DNA of 64,000 nucleotides from Secundilactobacillus angelensis (lineage in GTDB: Bacteria; Bacillota; Bacilli; Lactobacillales; Lactobacillaceae). The translations under genes and the position numbers were made by a program. The stretch covers positions 1 to 64,000 of the forward strand of contig NZ_JAAXLJ010000010.1 in NCBI RefSeq assembly GCF_012641075.1. Direction: 5' to 3'. The notes beneath the pieces were generated by a model. That model did no database searches. It had not been told where the DNA came from and was given only the letters and a program-made list of their open reading frames with translations. Numbering within the stretch: position 1 is the stretch's first letter; each line of letters begins with the position of its first letter. Positions 1-9,061 of this stretch are shown here, in pieces.

Positions 1-97
1 TAGAGACTGGAGCCTAACGGGAGAGAGACAAAAATCCTGGGCTTGGATTTATGGTTCTCTCCTGTTAGGTGCAAGTCTCTGCTTGCTGAAGCCCAAC
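1..97. repeat. Hairpin repeat, copy 1 (inverted orientation)
   Basis: An imperfect palindrome about 97 bp long. The left arm begins TAGAGACTGGAGCCTAAC and the right arm is GTTAGGTGCAAGTCTCTG, around a central hairpin AATCC-tgggct-TGGATT. Its outer arms and apex match the copies at 27224-27460 and 50050-50162 read on the other strand, while the middle of the stem differs in sequence but still pairs. It may be cut by the window edge. It lies just upstream of the first gene. Confidence 0.75.
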
Positions 98-222
98 TAG
101 GCAATATCACCGAGATTCATAATCTGTACTACCGCATACCCCAAAATTCTCCCAGGTTGCTATCGCACCAGAAAAAACTTATAATTTTATGTAATATTAG
201 AAACCGCATTGGAGGAAACGAC

Positions 223-1803
223 ATGGTCACACTTACGATTCTTTCAACTAGCGATACGCACGGCTTCATTTTTCCAACCAATTACGTTAAGCCCCGGGCA
301 CACATGCCCTTTGGCCTCATCCGAGCTGCAACGGTACTGGCCTCCGAACAAGAGTCTGCACCGGGACCAGTAATCACCATTGATGATGGTGATTTTTTGG
401 CTGGTTCTCCGCTAGCCTACTATGTCGCACGGGTGCAACCACACTCAGATCCGCAACCGCTGATCAGAATTTATAATCAAATCCATTACGATGCCGAAAT
501 TTTAGGGAATCATGAATTTGATTATGGTACTGATTATTTGGAACGTGCTCTGAATGCCAGTGATCGCCCAGTTGTGAATGCAAATATTCTTGACGGTTCC
601 GGTCGGCCGCTATTTGGCCAGCAATACCGGATTATTGAACGCAATGGTGTTAAAATTGCCATTGTTGGGCTCACCACTCGTGCCGTTCTGCAGTGGAAAA
701 ATCATGATAATGTGAGCGAAGATGTTCATTTTCATACGGCGGTTTCAGTGGCCAAAGAATTAGTCCCATGGCTAAAGAAAATAGTTGATGTTGTGATTGT
801 CTGTTACCACGGCGGTTTTGAACGCAATTTAAGGACTGGTAAATTAATTGAATCACTGAGTAACGGTGAAAACGAAGCTTATCAACTGCTCTCAGAGGTC
901 AAGGGTATCGACGCGCTAATCACCGGCCATCAACACCGAAAACTTGCTACCAGCGTTTTCGGTGTACCAGTGACGCAACCTGGCTATCGCGGAGAAGCAG
1001 TGGGCAAAATCGTACTCAAACTCGCCCCATCACCAGATGGCGGATACGTTGTAGCTGATAAGAGCGCCCGACTAATTGAAACTAAAGATGCAGAATTTGA
1101 CCGGAACATTGCAATCTACAGCCATCAGTTGGATAAAAAAGTGGACCACTGGCTGGCCGAACCCTTAGCCCAGATAGATGGTGACTTGACCTTCAAAAGC
1201 GCTCAGAAGGCCAGAATGAAGGAAACTGCTTATACCGAATTCATTCAGCGTGTTCAGATGACAACCATGGGAGCAGACATCTCTGCGACTTCACTCTTCA
1301 ATAATGAAGGCCACGGGTTCGAAAATCCCATCACCATGCGCAATATTATGACTAATTATGTCTATCCAGACGGCCTCGCCTTAGAGTCCGTGACGGGCAA
1401 AGAGCTGAAGGCTGCCCTTGAAAAAGCTGCCACTTATTTCACGCTTAATTTAAATCATGAAATCGTTGTTAATCCCGCATTTTATTCACCGAAATTACGC
1501 CATTATAATTATGATATGTACGAGGGTATTGACTACCGAATCAACGTGGCAAAACCCGTTGGTCATCGCATCGACAAACTGCTTTTCAAGGGGCAGCCCG
1601 TCACTGATGAGCAGACTTTCAAGTTGGCATTAAACCGTTACCGTGCAGGTGGTGGCGGTCACTACGATATGTTCCGTGCCGATAAAATCATTTCCGAAAA
1701 TAAAACGCCAATGAGCCAGTTGATTGCTGACTATCTCAGATCTCACTCCGTTATTAAAGCAACGGTAGATCATAATTTTGAAGTTGTTAACGAACCGGAA
1801 TGA
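223..1803 (+). CDS. Bifunctional metallophosphatase / 5'-nucleotidase family protein
   Basis: Predicted metal-dependent phosphoesterase of the 5'-nucleotidase / 2',3'-cyclic phosphodiesterase family, 526 aa. The N-terminal calcineurin-like domain shows the metal motifs STSDTHG (about residue 8), GNHEFDYG (about 97) and ITGHQH (about 236). The C-terminal 5'-nucleotidase domain ends with the substrate-loop motif NRYRAGGGGHYDMF. The chosen ATG follows GGAGG at 211-215; the longer open frame from 43 runs through the upstream repeat and lacks a ribosome site. No signal peptide or LPXTG anchor is visible, so a cytoplasmic nucleotide-salvage enzyme is likely, similar to the YfkN/YunD group. The exact substrate cannot be read from sequence. 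Confidence 0.9.
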   Translation: MVTLTILSTSDTHGFIFPTNYVKPRAHMPFGLIRAATVLASEQESAPGPVITIDDGDFLAGSPLAYYVARVQPHSDPQPLIRIYNQIHYDAEILGNHEFDYGTDYLERALNASDRPVVNANILDGSGRPLFGQQYRIIERNGVKIAIVGLTTRAVLQWKNHDNVSEDVHFHTAVSVAKELVPWLKKIVDVVIVCYHGGFERNLRTGKLIESLSNGENEAYQLLSEVKGIDALITGHQHRKLATSVFGVPVTQPGYRGEAVGKIVLKLAPSPDGGYVVADKSARLIETKDAEFDRNIAIYSHQLDKKVDHWLAEPLAQIDGDLTFKSAQKARMKETAYTEFIQRVQMTTMGADISATSLFNNEGHGFENPITMRNIMTNYVYPDGLALESVTGKELKAALEKAATYFTLNLNHEIVVNPAFYSPKLRHYNYDMYEGIDYRINVAKPVGHRIDKLLFKGQPVTDEQTFKLALNRYRAGGGGHYDMFRADKIISENKTPMSQLIADYLRSHSVIKATVDHNFEVVNEPE

Positions 1804-1808
1804 AAACG

Positions 1809-1845
1809 AAAAAGCGCTATCCCACAAAATAGGATAGCGCTTTTT
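1809..1845. terminator. Bidirectional terminator
   Basis: Stem AAAAGCGCTATCC / GGATAGCGCTTTT with an eight-base loop and T-runs on both strands. It ends the phosphatase gene on the plus strand and rny on the minus strand. Confidence 0.9.
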
Positions 1846-1876
1846 AGCTGGACACTCTTATAAACGTGTTCAAACT

Positions 1877-3469
1877 CTACGCACGTTTCTTTTTCTTCTT
1901 TTTACCCGGCTTATCACCAACGTATTCAACGGCTCGTAATTCACGAATCGTTGTTACCTTGATTTTACCCGGATAGGTCAATTCGTTTTCAATCTGGTTC
2001 TTCACGTTTTCAGTCAATTCTTCACTGGCCTTGTCGTCCAAAACCTTTGGCTGTACAACGATACGAATCTCACGGCCAGCTTGAATAGCATAACTTTCCT
2101 GAACGCCTTTTTGGTCATTAGCGATCTTTTCCAGGCTGTGAAGTCGATTGATATATTCTTCAACGGATTCACTTCTGGCACCAGGACGTGAGCCTGAAAC
2201 GGCATCCGCAATGGCAACCAGAATTGAAATTGGCGAAGTAACTTCGACGTCCCCATGATGAGAAGCAATCGCGTTAACAACGATCGGGTCTTCACCATAA
2301 GCTTTGGCCAAAGCCACCCCAAGTTCCACGTGAGTTCCCTCAATTTCATGGTCAATAGCTTTACCGATATCATGCAGCAATCCCGCTCGTTTAGCAACAC
2401 GAACGTCCATGCCTAATTCAGCAGCCATCACGCCAGCCATCTGAGCCACTTCAATGGAGTGATTCAATACGTTTTGACCATATGAAGTTCTAAACTTCAA
2501 TCGACCAATTATTTTCATAAAGTCCGGGTGCATAAAGCCAATCTTTAACATGCTAACCGTCCGTTCACCAGTCTGGCGAAGGTCTTTAAGCACTTCATTT
2601 TGAGCAGTTTGCACCTGTTTTTCAATTGCAGCGGCCGTAATTTTACGGGAAGCCAACAAGCTCTCAATAGCAATACGCGTAGTCTCACGCCGAATCGGAT
2701 CATGGGTACTGATCAGCAGTAAGTTCGGCTGCTCAGGATCAAAGACCAAGTCGGTACCAGTCAGTGATTCCAATAAGCGAATATGCTGACCATCACGGCC
2801 AATCAACTTGCTCTTAGTCTCATTGGTCGGTACCAGAACTGAGTGTTCTGCGTGCTCACGAGGCCAGTCGACTGGTCCGCGCTGAATCGATTCAATAATC
2901 AGATTACGAGCAGCTTTGTCCGCCGATGCCTCAGCGTTATCAGTTAACTCACGGACCGTGACATCCTCTTCCTGCTCAAGGTTCCGAGCAGTTTCTAGCC
3001 GAATGTGATCCTTCGCTTCGCTGGTGGTTAACTCAGCTCGCTTAGCGACTTCATTTTGACGATCAACGAATAACTGACGCGCCTGACTCTTGGTTTCGTT
3101 TAGATGAGTCTGGTCATCATTCAGCACAGACTGCGTTTCTTCAATGGCTGCCTGCCGCTGATTTAGCCGTTCTTCCATCTGCTTCAAAGTAACCTGACGC
3201 TGTTCAGTCCGTCTTTGACGGTTCTCGGTCTCTGTCTGCTGATCTGCCAGCTCGGCTTCTGTTGATTGCCGATCCGCTTGAATCTTTGCTTTCGCTTCAG
3301 TGAGATATTTTGTTGCTTGCTGTTCCGCGTCTTTTCGCGCGGACTCCCGAAGTGCCGCTGCCTGCCGGGTTGCTTCATCAACTTCGCGCTGGTGCTTTTG
3401 ACGGCGAACAAGAAATCCGCCCAGCACTCCAATCACGAGGGTAACAGCCACGATGATTGTTTCAATCAT
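1877..3469 (-). CDS. rny: Ribonuclease Y
   Basis: Membrane-anchored endoribonuclease that starts mRNA decay in Firmicutes, 530 aa. Domains in order: an N-terminal membrane helix (about 2-20, IETIIVAVTLVIGVLGGFLV), a long charged coiled coil (about 25-190), a KH RNA-binding domain (about 210-275, with GRDG in the binding loop), and an HD metal-dependent phosphodiesterase domain with LLHDIGKA at about residue 365. The C-terminus ends in a run of lysines (KPGKKKKKKRA), slightly longer than the usual end. The ATG at 3469 follows GAGGAAG by 7 nt; a TTG 18 nt upstream is less likely. It stands alone, with its own terminator. Confidence 0.96.
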   Translation of the reverse strand: MIETIIVAVTLVIGVLGGFLVRRQKHQREVDEATRQAAALRESARKDAEQQATKYLTEAKAKIQADRQSTEAELADQQTETENRQRRTEQRQVTLKQMEERLNQRQAAIEETQSVLNDDQTHLNETKSQARQLFVDRQNEVAKRAELTTSEAKDHIRLETARNLEQEEDVTVRELTDNAEASADKAARNLIIESIQRGPVDWPREHAEHSVLVPTNETKSKLIGRDGQHIRLLESLTGTDLVFDPEQPNLLLISTHDPIRRETTRIAIESLLASRKITAAAIEKQVQTAQNEVLKDLRQTGERTVSMLKIGFMHPDFMKIIGRLKFRTSYGQNVLNHSIEVAQMAGVMAAELGMDVRVAKRAGLLHDIGKAIDHEIEGTHVELGVALAKAYGEDPIVVNAIASHHGDVEVTSPISILVAIADAVSGSRPGARSESVEEYINRLHSLEKIANDQKGVQESYAIQAGREIRIVVQPKVLDDKASEELTENVKNQIENELTYPGKIKVTTIRELRAVEYVGDKPGKKKKKKRA

Positions 3470-3523
3470 GTCGGCACTTCCTCTCAATTTATAGTTTCGA
3501 TATACGTTTGTTATTATACGCTA

Positions 3524-4201
3524 TTACGCGTCATTTCTAAAGCTACTGGTCAGGTAAATAACCACTAAACCAGCCGCGTTGATAACCAGAACGGCCCACA
3601 AGACCAAATCCGAGCTAATTAATATGCAGGTCATCGCTGATAGGCCGGCGCCCGCAATAAACATCGCCATTGTTGCAGCCAGCCATAGAAACTTGGAACA
3701 ATCAGCATGATCATGATCAATTAACCAGTGATACAGTGCCACCATCATATTCTTAGTGTTCCCCGTCATAATGCCATTATTGACCGTGGTACCCTTTACT
3801 TCGCGAAAACTGGTCAGTTCATACCCTGAAAGCCAGCCCAAAATAAAAATCATTACCAGTTCACTGAACCATTCCTGTCCCAGCGAAACAATGAGCAGTG
3901 TCACGGCCACGACGCCCATCAGCCATAGGTAGCGCTGCCTTAAATTGGGTTTATGATTTAGCCAGCTTAAAGCAGCCTGTGCCACAAAACAGCCCAGTGC
4001 AAACCCGATCCAAATCGGCAGGCATACCCAGGCTTCGCTAAAGCCGCCACGAGCAAACTTCACCGCAAAAACAATCAGATTACCAGTCTGCGCGCTGGCA
4101 AAGGTTTCATTATGAGCGATATACGTGTACGCATCAACAGCTCCCATAGAGAAGGTGGCTAGAAATGTGAGCCAGCTAAACGATTGACGATTGGTGGTCA
4201 T
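3524..4201 (-). CDS. YoaK/DUF1275 family membrane protein
   Basis: Integral membrane protein of 225 aa with about six hydrophobic segments. It matches the DUF1275 (YoaK) family: the N-terminal pattern GAVDAYTYI..ETFASAQTGNL and the later TNNGIMTGNTKNM-like stretch are typical. Its function is unknown in the family. The ATG follows AAGGGGATG. It lies upstream of rny on the same strand with a 54-bp gap; no clear terminator separates them, so co-transcription is possible. Confidence 0.85.
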   Translation of the reverse strand: MTTNRQSFSWLTFLATFSMGAVDAYTYIAHNETFASAQTGNLIVFAVKFARGGFSEAWVCLPIWIGFALGCFVAQAALSWLNHKPNLRQRYLWLMGVVAVTLLIVSLGQEWFSELVMIFILGWLSGYELTSFREVKGTTVNNGIMTGNTKNMMVALYHWLIDHDHADCSKFLWLAATMAMFIAGAGLSAMTCILISSDLVLWAVLVINAAGLVVIYLTSSFRNDA

Positions 4202-4246
4202 CGTAACATCCCCTTAAAAAGGTTTCTGGCTAGATTATATCATCAA

Positions 4247-5191
4247 CTAATGAAAGTACCGGTCCAGAAACGCTTTAACGGTATTTCGGTACAGTGCTGG
4301 CGCGTGTTCGTATGACTTGGCGTGCTTCGCGCCACTGACTAATAGCAGCCGTTTAGGTCCCTTATCTGCTCGATACAGCGGATAAACCATCCGGGTTGGC
4401 ACGAACGTATCATTAGTCCCGTGAATAAACAGCATCGGTTTATGATTTTGGGCAACCTGTTTCAGCGCGCTAGCCTGCTTAAAGGTGTAGCCGTTTTTGA
4501 GGTAATTAATACCGCTGACCACAGGTACTAACGGGTATTCCGGGATATTGTACATTGATTTAGCCTGGTATTTAATTTCATCGTAAACACTGGTATAGCC
4601 GCAGTCTTCAATGTAGGCTTTCACCTGTTTAGGCGTCTTTTCACCGCTGACCATCATGGTAGTAGCACCGCCCATACTAGTTCCGAACATCACTATTTGT
4701 GATTGGGAACCATTTCTCCGAATGACCTGCTTGATCCATTTCAAATAGTCTAACCGATCAGGCCAGCCGTAGCCGATGTAGTTCCCCTGACTCTTACCTG
4801 CACCACGATCATCTGGTAACAGTACGTTGTACCCCAACTCGTGAAACAACCCTGCGTATTCCCCCATTTTGTCACTGCTGCCACCAAACCCGTGGGCAAT
4901 AACAATGGTTTTCTTGGTCTGTTTACTGGCTGGCACATAATTGGCAACTAATTTGAGGTGCTTAGTCGCTGAAGTTTCGTGCCAGACCAGCTTCTTCGTC
5001 CCGCGGTACCAAACCTTCTCACGGTATAACGGGTCACTCTTCTTAATGGCATTACTATTATTAATAAACGTTTTTTTACCACGGGCAACCGCCATACTAT
5101 AGAAGTAATATCCCGCTGAACTGATTCCGATACAAACCACACCGACTACGATCAAAATTCCAACCAGCCAGTGCTTTAAATGCTTATTCAC
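4247..5191 (-). CDS. Membrane-anchored alpha/beta hydrolase
   Basis: Alpha/beta-hydrolase of 314 aa with an N-terminal membrane anchor (about 9-30), so the catalytic domain is probably outside the membrane. Visible motifs are HGFGGSS (oxyanion region), DDRGAGKS, the nucleophile elbow GTSMGG, the acid region HGTNDTFVP and the catalytic His in GAKHAKSY near the C-terminus. The architecture resembles the YqkD family of secreted or anchored esterases. A GGGAAAGTGA ribosome site precedes the ATG. The substrate is unknown; esterase or amidase activity is inference. Confidence 0.87.
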   Translation of the reverse strand: MNKHLKHWLVGILIVVGVVCIGISSAGYYFYSMAVARGKKTFINNSNAIKKSDPLYREKVWYRGTKKLVWHETSATKHLKLVANYVPASKQTKKTIVIAHGFGGSSDKMGEYAGLFHELGYNVLLPDDRGAGKSQGNYIGYGWPDRLDYLKWIKQVIRRNGSQSQIVMFGTSMGGATTMMVSGEKTPKQVKAYIEDCGYTSVYDEIKYQAKSMYNIPEYPLVPVVSGINYLKNGYTFKQASALKQVAQNHKPMLFIHGTNDTFVPTRMVYPLYRADKGPKRLLLVSGAKHAKSYEHAPALYRNTVKAFLDRYFH

Positions 5192-5343
5192 TTTCCCTGC
5201 ACCCCATTCTTCTAAAGTATACGGGGTATATCATACCATATGGTTCGCCCCTCTTAAATTAAGCGTCGTTCCAGCGTAAAATAAAAACTCAAACCCACAA
5301 AACGCTCCGTTAGGTATACAATAGTACATAAGAGGTGATGTGC

Positions 5344-5784
5344 ATGTTTTCCGAACGACTCCGGGCGTTGCGCCGTGGTCAGGATTTAACGCTGGGCCAG
5401 TTGGCAACCGCCTTAAATCAATTATTTAAACCAGATAAAGAACACCAGAATACCGCGGCTCAAATTGGTAATTGGGAGCGTGGCATCCGTGTACCTTCCT
5501 ATATGGAAGTCCGTAAGTTAGCTGAATTTTTTGACGTTACAATGGACTACCTTGCCGGAAAATCCGAACGTGATGAATACGATTTGGATCGCCTATTTCT
5601 GTCCGGTAAGGAACTAAAATTTGGTGACAAAACGTTATCTTCCGATGACCGTTACGCGATTTACCAACTGATGAACGGCTATATTCACGGCCGTTCTCGT
5701 CGCTTAACTACCGATGATGAAGATACGCCCATTACCCACCAAGAATCACTGGAACTTGGGCTTGATACCGATAAACAACAATAA
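5344..5784 (+). CDS. XRE-family HTH transcriptional regulator
   Basis: Small cytoplasmic DNA-binding protein of 146 aa. The HTH lies at about residues 1-70: FSERLRALRRGQDLTLGQLATAL, then QIGNWERGIRVPSYMEVRKLAEFFDVTMDYLAG. The C-terminal part is acidic and polar with no recognised ligand domain. The ATG at 5344 lies 5 nt after AGAGGTGA; in-frame GTG (5335) and ATG (5338) overlap that ribosome site and are less likely. Upstream it is divergent from the hydrolase gene, so autoregulation or control of that gene is possible but not shown. Confidence 0.82.
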   Translation: MFSERLRALRRGQDLTLGQLATALNQLFKPDKEHQNTAAQIGNWERGIRVPSYMEVRKLAEFFDVTMDYLAGKSERDEYDLDRLFLSGKELKFGDKTLSSDDRYAIYQLMNGYIHGRSRRLTTDDEDTPITHQESLELGLDTDKQQ

Positions 5785-5788
5785 TTTG

Positions 5789-5827
5789 AAACGCGTCATT
5801 CGGTTTTTTCGGTCGAATGACGCGTTT
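5789..5827. terminator. Hairpin between XRE gene and methyltransferase-like gene
   Basis: Perfect 14-bp stem AAACGCGTCATTCG / CGAATGACGCGTTT with an 11-nt T-rich loop. The following T-tract is short, so it may be a weak terminator. It contains the ATG at 5817 that would otherwise be taken as the start of the next gene. Confidence 0.6.
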
Positions 5828-5846
5828 GTGTCTGGGGGACTCCTTT

Positions 5847-6695
5847 TTGAATCCAAAACAAAAAAAGAAACTGCTGAAGCGCGCACGCAGCCAGCACCTT
5901 GTTAAACCATCCGGCTACATTGCTGCCATGGAGCGATACAACGATTTGTTTGCTAAATTTCCAACCATTAAACTGCTGATCAATAACGTTCTGCAAGCTG
6001 ACCGGCTGCTTAAACAGGGCCTTTTACCGCAAACCCTACCGAAACTTTTGCTGCCTGATGATACTCAAGACGTCATTTTCAAACAACTCAACGAGACATT
6101 TCCAGTTGGTGATCCTGAAGGCGATAAACTCTGGAACCAATTATCCGACGCGCTGCCCGATCTGGACAAGAAGTTACGCAGTTTTCGCGATTATTTAGAA
6201 GACACCTATGGCATGTGGGCCTACATTTCGGCACCGGTTGCCAAAGATTTGGCTGACTTTGTTAACGGCCGACCGGCACTGGAAGTGATGGCTGGTAACG
6301 GCTACGTTTCAAAAGGCCTACGCGATAATGGCCAAACTGTGATCACTACCGATTCCAAGGACTGGACCAAGGAAAACGAAACCGGCAAACACCCCGTAAC
6401 TGAAGTCGAACAGCTGACCGCCAGTGAAGCATTTACCAAATACCAGAGTCAAGTCGATGTTATCATCATGGTTTGGTCGCCAGATGGGCTGGATATCGAC
6501 TGGAAACTGCTGCAGCAGATTCGGGCTGCCGACAAAGATTACGACTTTATCGTCATTGGCGAAAAGGATGGCGCAACCGATTCAAAGATTTTCTGGCAGA
6601 ACGCCAAACTGCCAGATACGCCTGAGGTTAAGGCACTGAATAAGCACTTCAATCAGTTTGACCTGATTCACGATCAAATCTATCTCGTTAAATAA
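5847..6695 (+). CDS. SAM-dependent methyltransferase-like protein
   Basis: Protein of 282 aa from the TTG start. The centre has a glycine-rich Rossmann-type motif ALEVMAGNGYVSKGL followed by a beta-strand and acidic end TVITTDSKDW, then VDVIIMVWSPDGLDIDW. This is the order expected for a class I methyltransferase fold. The N-terminus is basic (NPKQKKKLLKRA) and helical. The TTG at 5847 is 7 nt after GGGGGA; the upstream in-frame ATG (5817) sits inside the 3' arm of the preceding hairpin and has no ribosome site. The substrate is unknown. A lone gene followed by a bidirectional terminator. Confidence 0.75.
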   Translation: MNPKQKKKLLKRARSQHLVKPSGYIAAMERYNDLFAKFPTIKLLINNVLQADRLLKQGLLPQTLPKLLLPDDTQDVIFKQLNETFPVGDPEGDKLWNQLSDALPDLDKKLRSFRDYLEDTYGMWAYISAPVAKDLADFVNGRPALEVMAGNGYVSKGLRDNGQTVITTDSKDWTKENETGKHPVTEVEQLTASEAFTKYQSQVDVIIMVWSPDGLDIDWKLLQQIRAADKDYDFIVIGEKDGATDSKIFWQNAKLPDTPEVKALNKHFNQFDLIHDQIYLVK

Positions 6696-6728
6696 AAGAA
6701 GCTGAGAAATTAATTCTCAGCTTCTTTA
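6694..6728. terminator. Bidirectional terminator
   Basis: Stem AAAGAAGCTGAGAA / TTCTCAGCTTCTTT with a short TTAA loop, between the convergent methyltransferase-like gene and the maltose phosphorylase gene. Confidence 0.9.
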
Positions 6729-6752
6729 TTCGTTCGTAGGAGTAAATTCAAA

Positions 6753-8930
6753 TTAAGCTTTCAGTTCAACCTGCTTACCCGCTAAATCAAGGGTAATTGG
6801 GTCACCCGACAAGAGTGTTAATTTTGTCCCATTTTGATCGACTCGAACTTGGATTGAACGGCCCCGGAACTGGATCCGGAACTGATAACTGTTCCACTTC
6901 TTAGGGAGGAAGGGTGCGAAGTGTAATTGATCCTTGCGGACCCGCATACCAGCAAACCCTTGAACGATAGCTAACCAGCCACCGGTCATAGAGGTAATAT
7001 GCAACCCATCGACCGTGTCGTTATTGTAGTTATCCAGATCCAAACGAGCAGTCCGTTCATACATTTCAACGGCTTTATCTTCATAGTGAAGATCCGAAGC
7101 CAAAATAGAATGGATAGCGGCGGACAAACTTGATTCGTGAACCGTTAATGGTTCATAGAAATCAAAGTTAGCCTTCTTTTGTTCCGGCGTAAAGTCATCG
7201 ATAAAGTCCCAGACACCTTGCAAAACATCGCCTTGCTTGATATAAGGTGAGCGCAGAATCTTATCCCATGACCAGTGCTGGTTAATTGGTAACTGATCAG
7301 CTGGAATGGAAGAAACCGGCTTAATGTCTTTGTCCAAAAAGCCATCATGCTGGACGAAGATGCCAAACTTCTTATCTTCTGGTAAATAGAAGCGGTCGAC
7401 AATGTCTTGCCAGTGCTTCTTTTCATCATCAGTAACAGCTAATTTTTTAGCAACTTCTGGTGAAACTTCCTGCAAGATTTCCAAGGTATACTTCAGCGTC
7501 CACTTAGCCAAGTAGTTCGTGTACCAATTGTTATCAACGTTGTTTTCGTACTCGTCAGGACCAGTAACACCGTGGATCATGTACTTTTGATTACGTTCGC
7601 TAAAGTGAACCCGATCAGCCCAGAACCGAGAAATTTCGGTGAGGACCTTACTGCCTTCGTTTAAGACATAGCTCTTATCGCCCGTGTAGCGAGTGTAATT
7701 ATAAATAGCAAAGGCAATATCGCCATTCCGGTGAATTTCTTCAAACGTGATTTCCCACTCGTTGTGACATTCAATTCCGTTAAAGGTCACCATTGGGAAT
7801 AAGGCACCTTTAAGGCCTTGTTCCTTAGCGTTAACATAGGCACCATCTAATTGCTGGTAACGGTACATCAGCAAACTACGTGTCACTTTTGGATCCGTAA
7901 TTCCCAGGTAAACGGGAACGGCAAATGCTTCGGTATCCCAGTATGTGGCACCACCGTACTTTTCACCGGTAAAGCCTTTAGGCCCGATATTCAGGCGGCT
8001 ATCTTCACCATAATAAGTAGAGAACAGCTGGAACAGGTTGAAGCGAATCCCCTGCTGCGATTCAGTATCGCCATCGATTTCAACGTCCGACTTTTCCCAA
8101 CGGTCAGCCCAGATCTTAGCATGGGCAGCAAACAAATCATCGTAAGAAGTGGCCGTTACCTTTGCACTAAGATCATTCATCGCTGCTTCCAGTTGAGCTT
8201 GCGTATCGTAGTCGCGAGAAGTCACAACGGTGATACGCTTAATGATCGTGGTACTTTGGTTGGGTTTTAGTTCACCGCTAAATTGGTTGACAACTTCTTT
8301 GTCGTTTGGCTGATCAACTTTTTCCGCTGCTAAGCCGGTTTCGTTGGTCATCTTAACACCAACGGTAAACCGCGGCGTGCCAAATGGATTTTCTTTGGTA
8401 ATGGCAACGATTGCGCCATCGGTTGTATTCTGTTCCGTTTTAAGAACGTCCCAGAACCGTTCGTCATAGTTAGCGTCCTCGTTTTGAACGTCCGCATCCA
8501 TCGCTGACTTAAAGGTAATCTTGACGGCATCGCTACTCTTGTTGGTAGCAGTGACGCGAATACCAACTAACTCTTTGTTAGCGACACTGATAAACCGTTC
8601 TAAGTTTAACGCAATGGCGTGACCGTTCTTGGTGACTGTAAAGGAACGGGTCAGCTTGGACTGCTTCATATCGAGGTTTAATTCGAAGTCCGAAACTTTA
8701 TCCTTTGCTAAATCGATGGGCTCACCATCAATCAAAACGTTTAGTTTAATAAAATTGATGGCGTTAATAACTTTACCAAAATACTTAGGGTAGCCGTTCT
8801 TCCACCAGCCCACCCGGGTCTTATCTGGGAACCAGACACCGCCAAGGTAAATTCCCTTTAAAGTGTCTCCTGAGTAGTCTTCTTCAAAAAAGCCGCGCAT
8901 TCCCATGTATTCGTTACCTAAACTAGTCAT
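6753..8930 (-). CDS. mapA: Maltose phosphorylase (GH65), main open frame; N-terminus out of frame
   Basis: Glycoside hydrolase family 65 enzyme that would split maltose with phosphate into glucose and beta-glucose-1-phosphate in the cytoplasm. The open frame gives 725 aa starting MTSLGNEYMGMRG. Motifs: GGATYWDTEAF, the catalytic region GVTGPDEYENNVDNNW with the Glu at residue 460 here, and the C-terminal jelly-roll/beta domain. Family members are about 750 aa. The missing 27 residues are encoded immediately upstream (8931-9010) one frame over, after a perfect AAGGAGG and ATG. Restoring one base puts the catalytic Glu at 487, the number I recall for the Lactobacillus brevis enzyme. The gene may be broken, a sequencing error may be present, or translation may reinitiate at 8930. 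Last gene of the maltose operon. Confidence 0.85.
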   Translation of the reverse strand: MTSLGNEYMGMRGFFEEDYSGDTLKGIYLGGVWFPDKTRVGWWKNGYPKYFGKVINAINFIKLNVLIDGEPIDLAKDKVSDFELNLDMKQSKLTRSFTVTKNGHAIALNLERFISVANKELVGIRVTATNKSSDAVKITFKSAMDADVQNEDANYDERFWDVLKTEQNTTDGAIVAITKENPFGTPRFTVGVKMTNETGLAAEKVDQPNDKEVVNQFSGELKPNQSTTIIKRITVVTSRDYDTQAQLEAAMNDLSAKVTATSYDDLFAAHAKIWADRWEKSDVEIDGDTESQQGIRFNLFQLFSTYYGEDSRLNIGPKGFTGEKYGGATYWDTEAFAVPVYLGITDPKVTRSLLMYRYQQLDGAYVNAKEQGLKGALFPMVTFNGIECHNEWEITFEEIHRNGDIAFAIYNYTRYTGDKSYVLNEGSKVLTEISRFWADRVHFSERNQKYMIHGVTGPDEYENNVDNNWYTNYLAKWTLKYTLEILQEVSPEVAKKLAVTDDEKKHWQDIVDRFYLPEDKKFGIFVQHDGFLDKDIKPVSSIPADQLPINQHWSWDKILRSPYIKQGDVLQGVWDFIDDFTPEQKKANFDFYEPLTVHESSLSAAIHSILASDLHYEDKAVEMYERTARLDLDNYNNDTVDGLHITSMTGGWLAIVQGFAGMRVRKDQLHFAPFLPKKWNSYQFRIQFRGRSIQVRVDQNGTKLTLLSGDPITLDLAGKQVELKA

Positions 8931-9010
8931 GGATTCTTGAAGACGCTTGTCTTCAGGATCTAATTGATGAGTAACAATATTCCAGGGGTGACTTCAAATG
9001 TTCGTTTCAT
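8931..9010 (-). other. Frameshifted N-terminal coding segment of mapA
   Basis: AAGGAGG, six bases, then ATG at 9010 begins MKRTFEV. One frame over, the DNA then reads PWNIVTHQLDPEDKRLQES, which joins directly onto MTSLGNEY of the main frame. The shift lies near 8985-8992, at the CCCC run in GTCACCCCTGG, where family members have V-N-P-W or similar; one base appears to be missing. Read straight through, the frame stops after 16 residues. Confidence 0.85.
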
Positions 9011-9061
9011 ATTAGTCCTCCTTGATTACTTACGTATTGTGTGTGATAAAATTCCTTCAAA

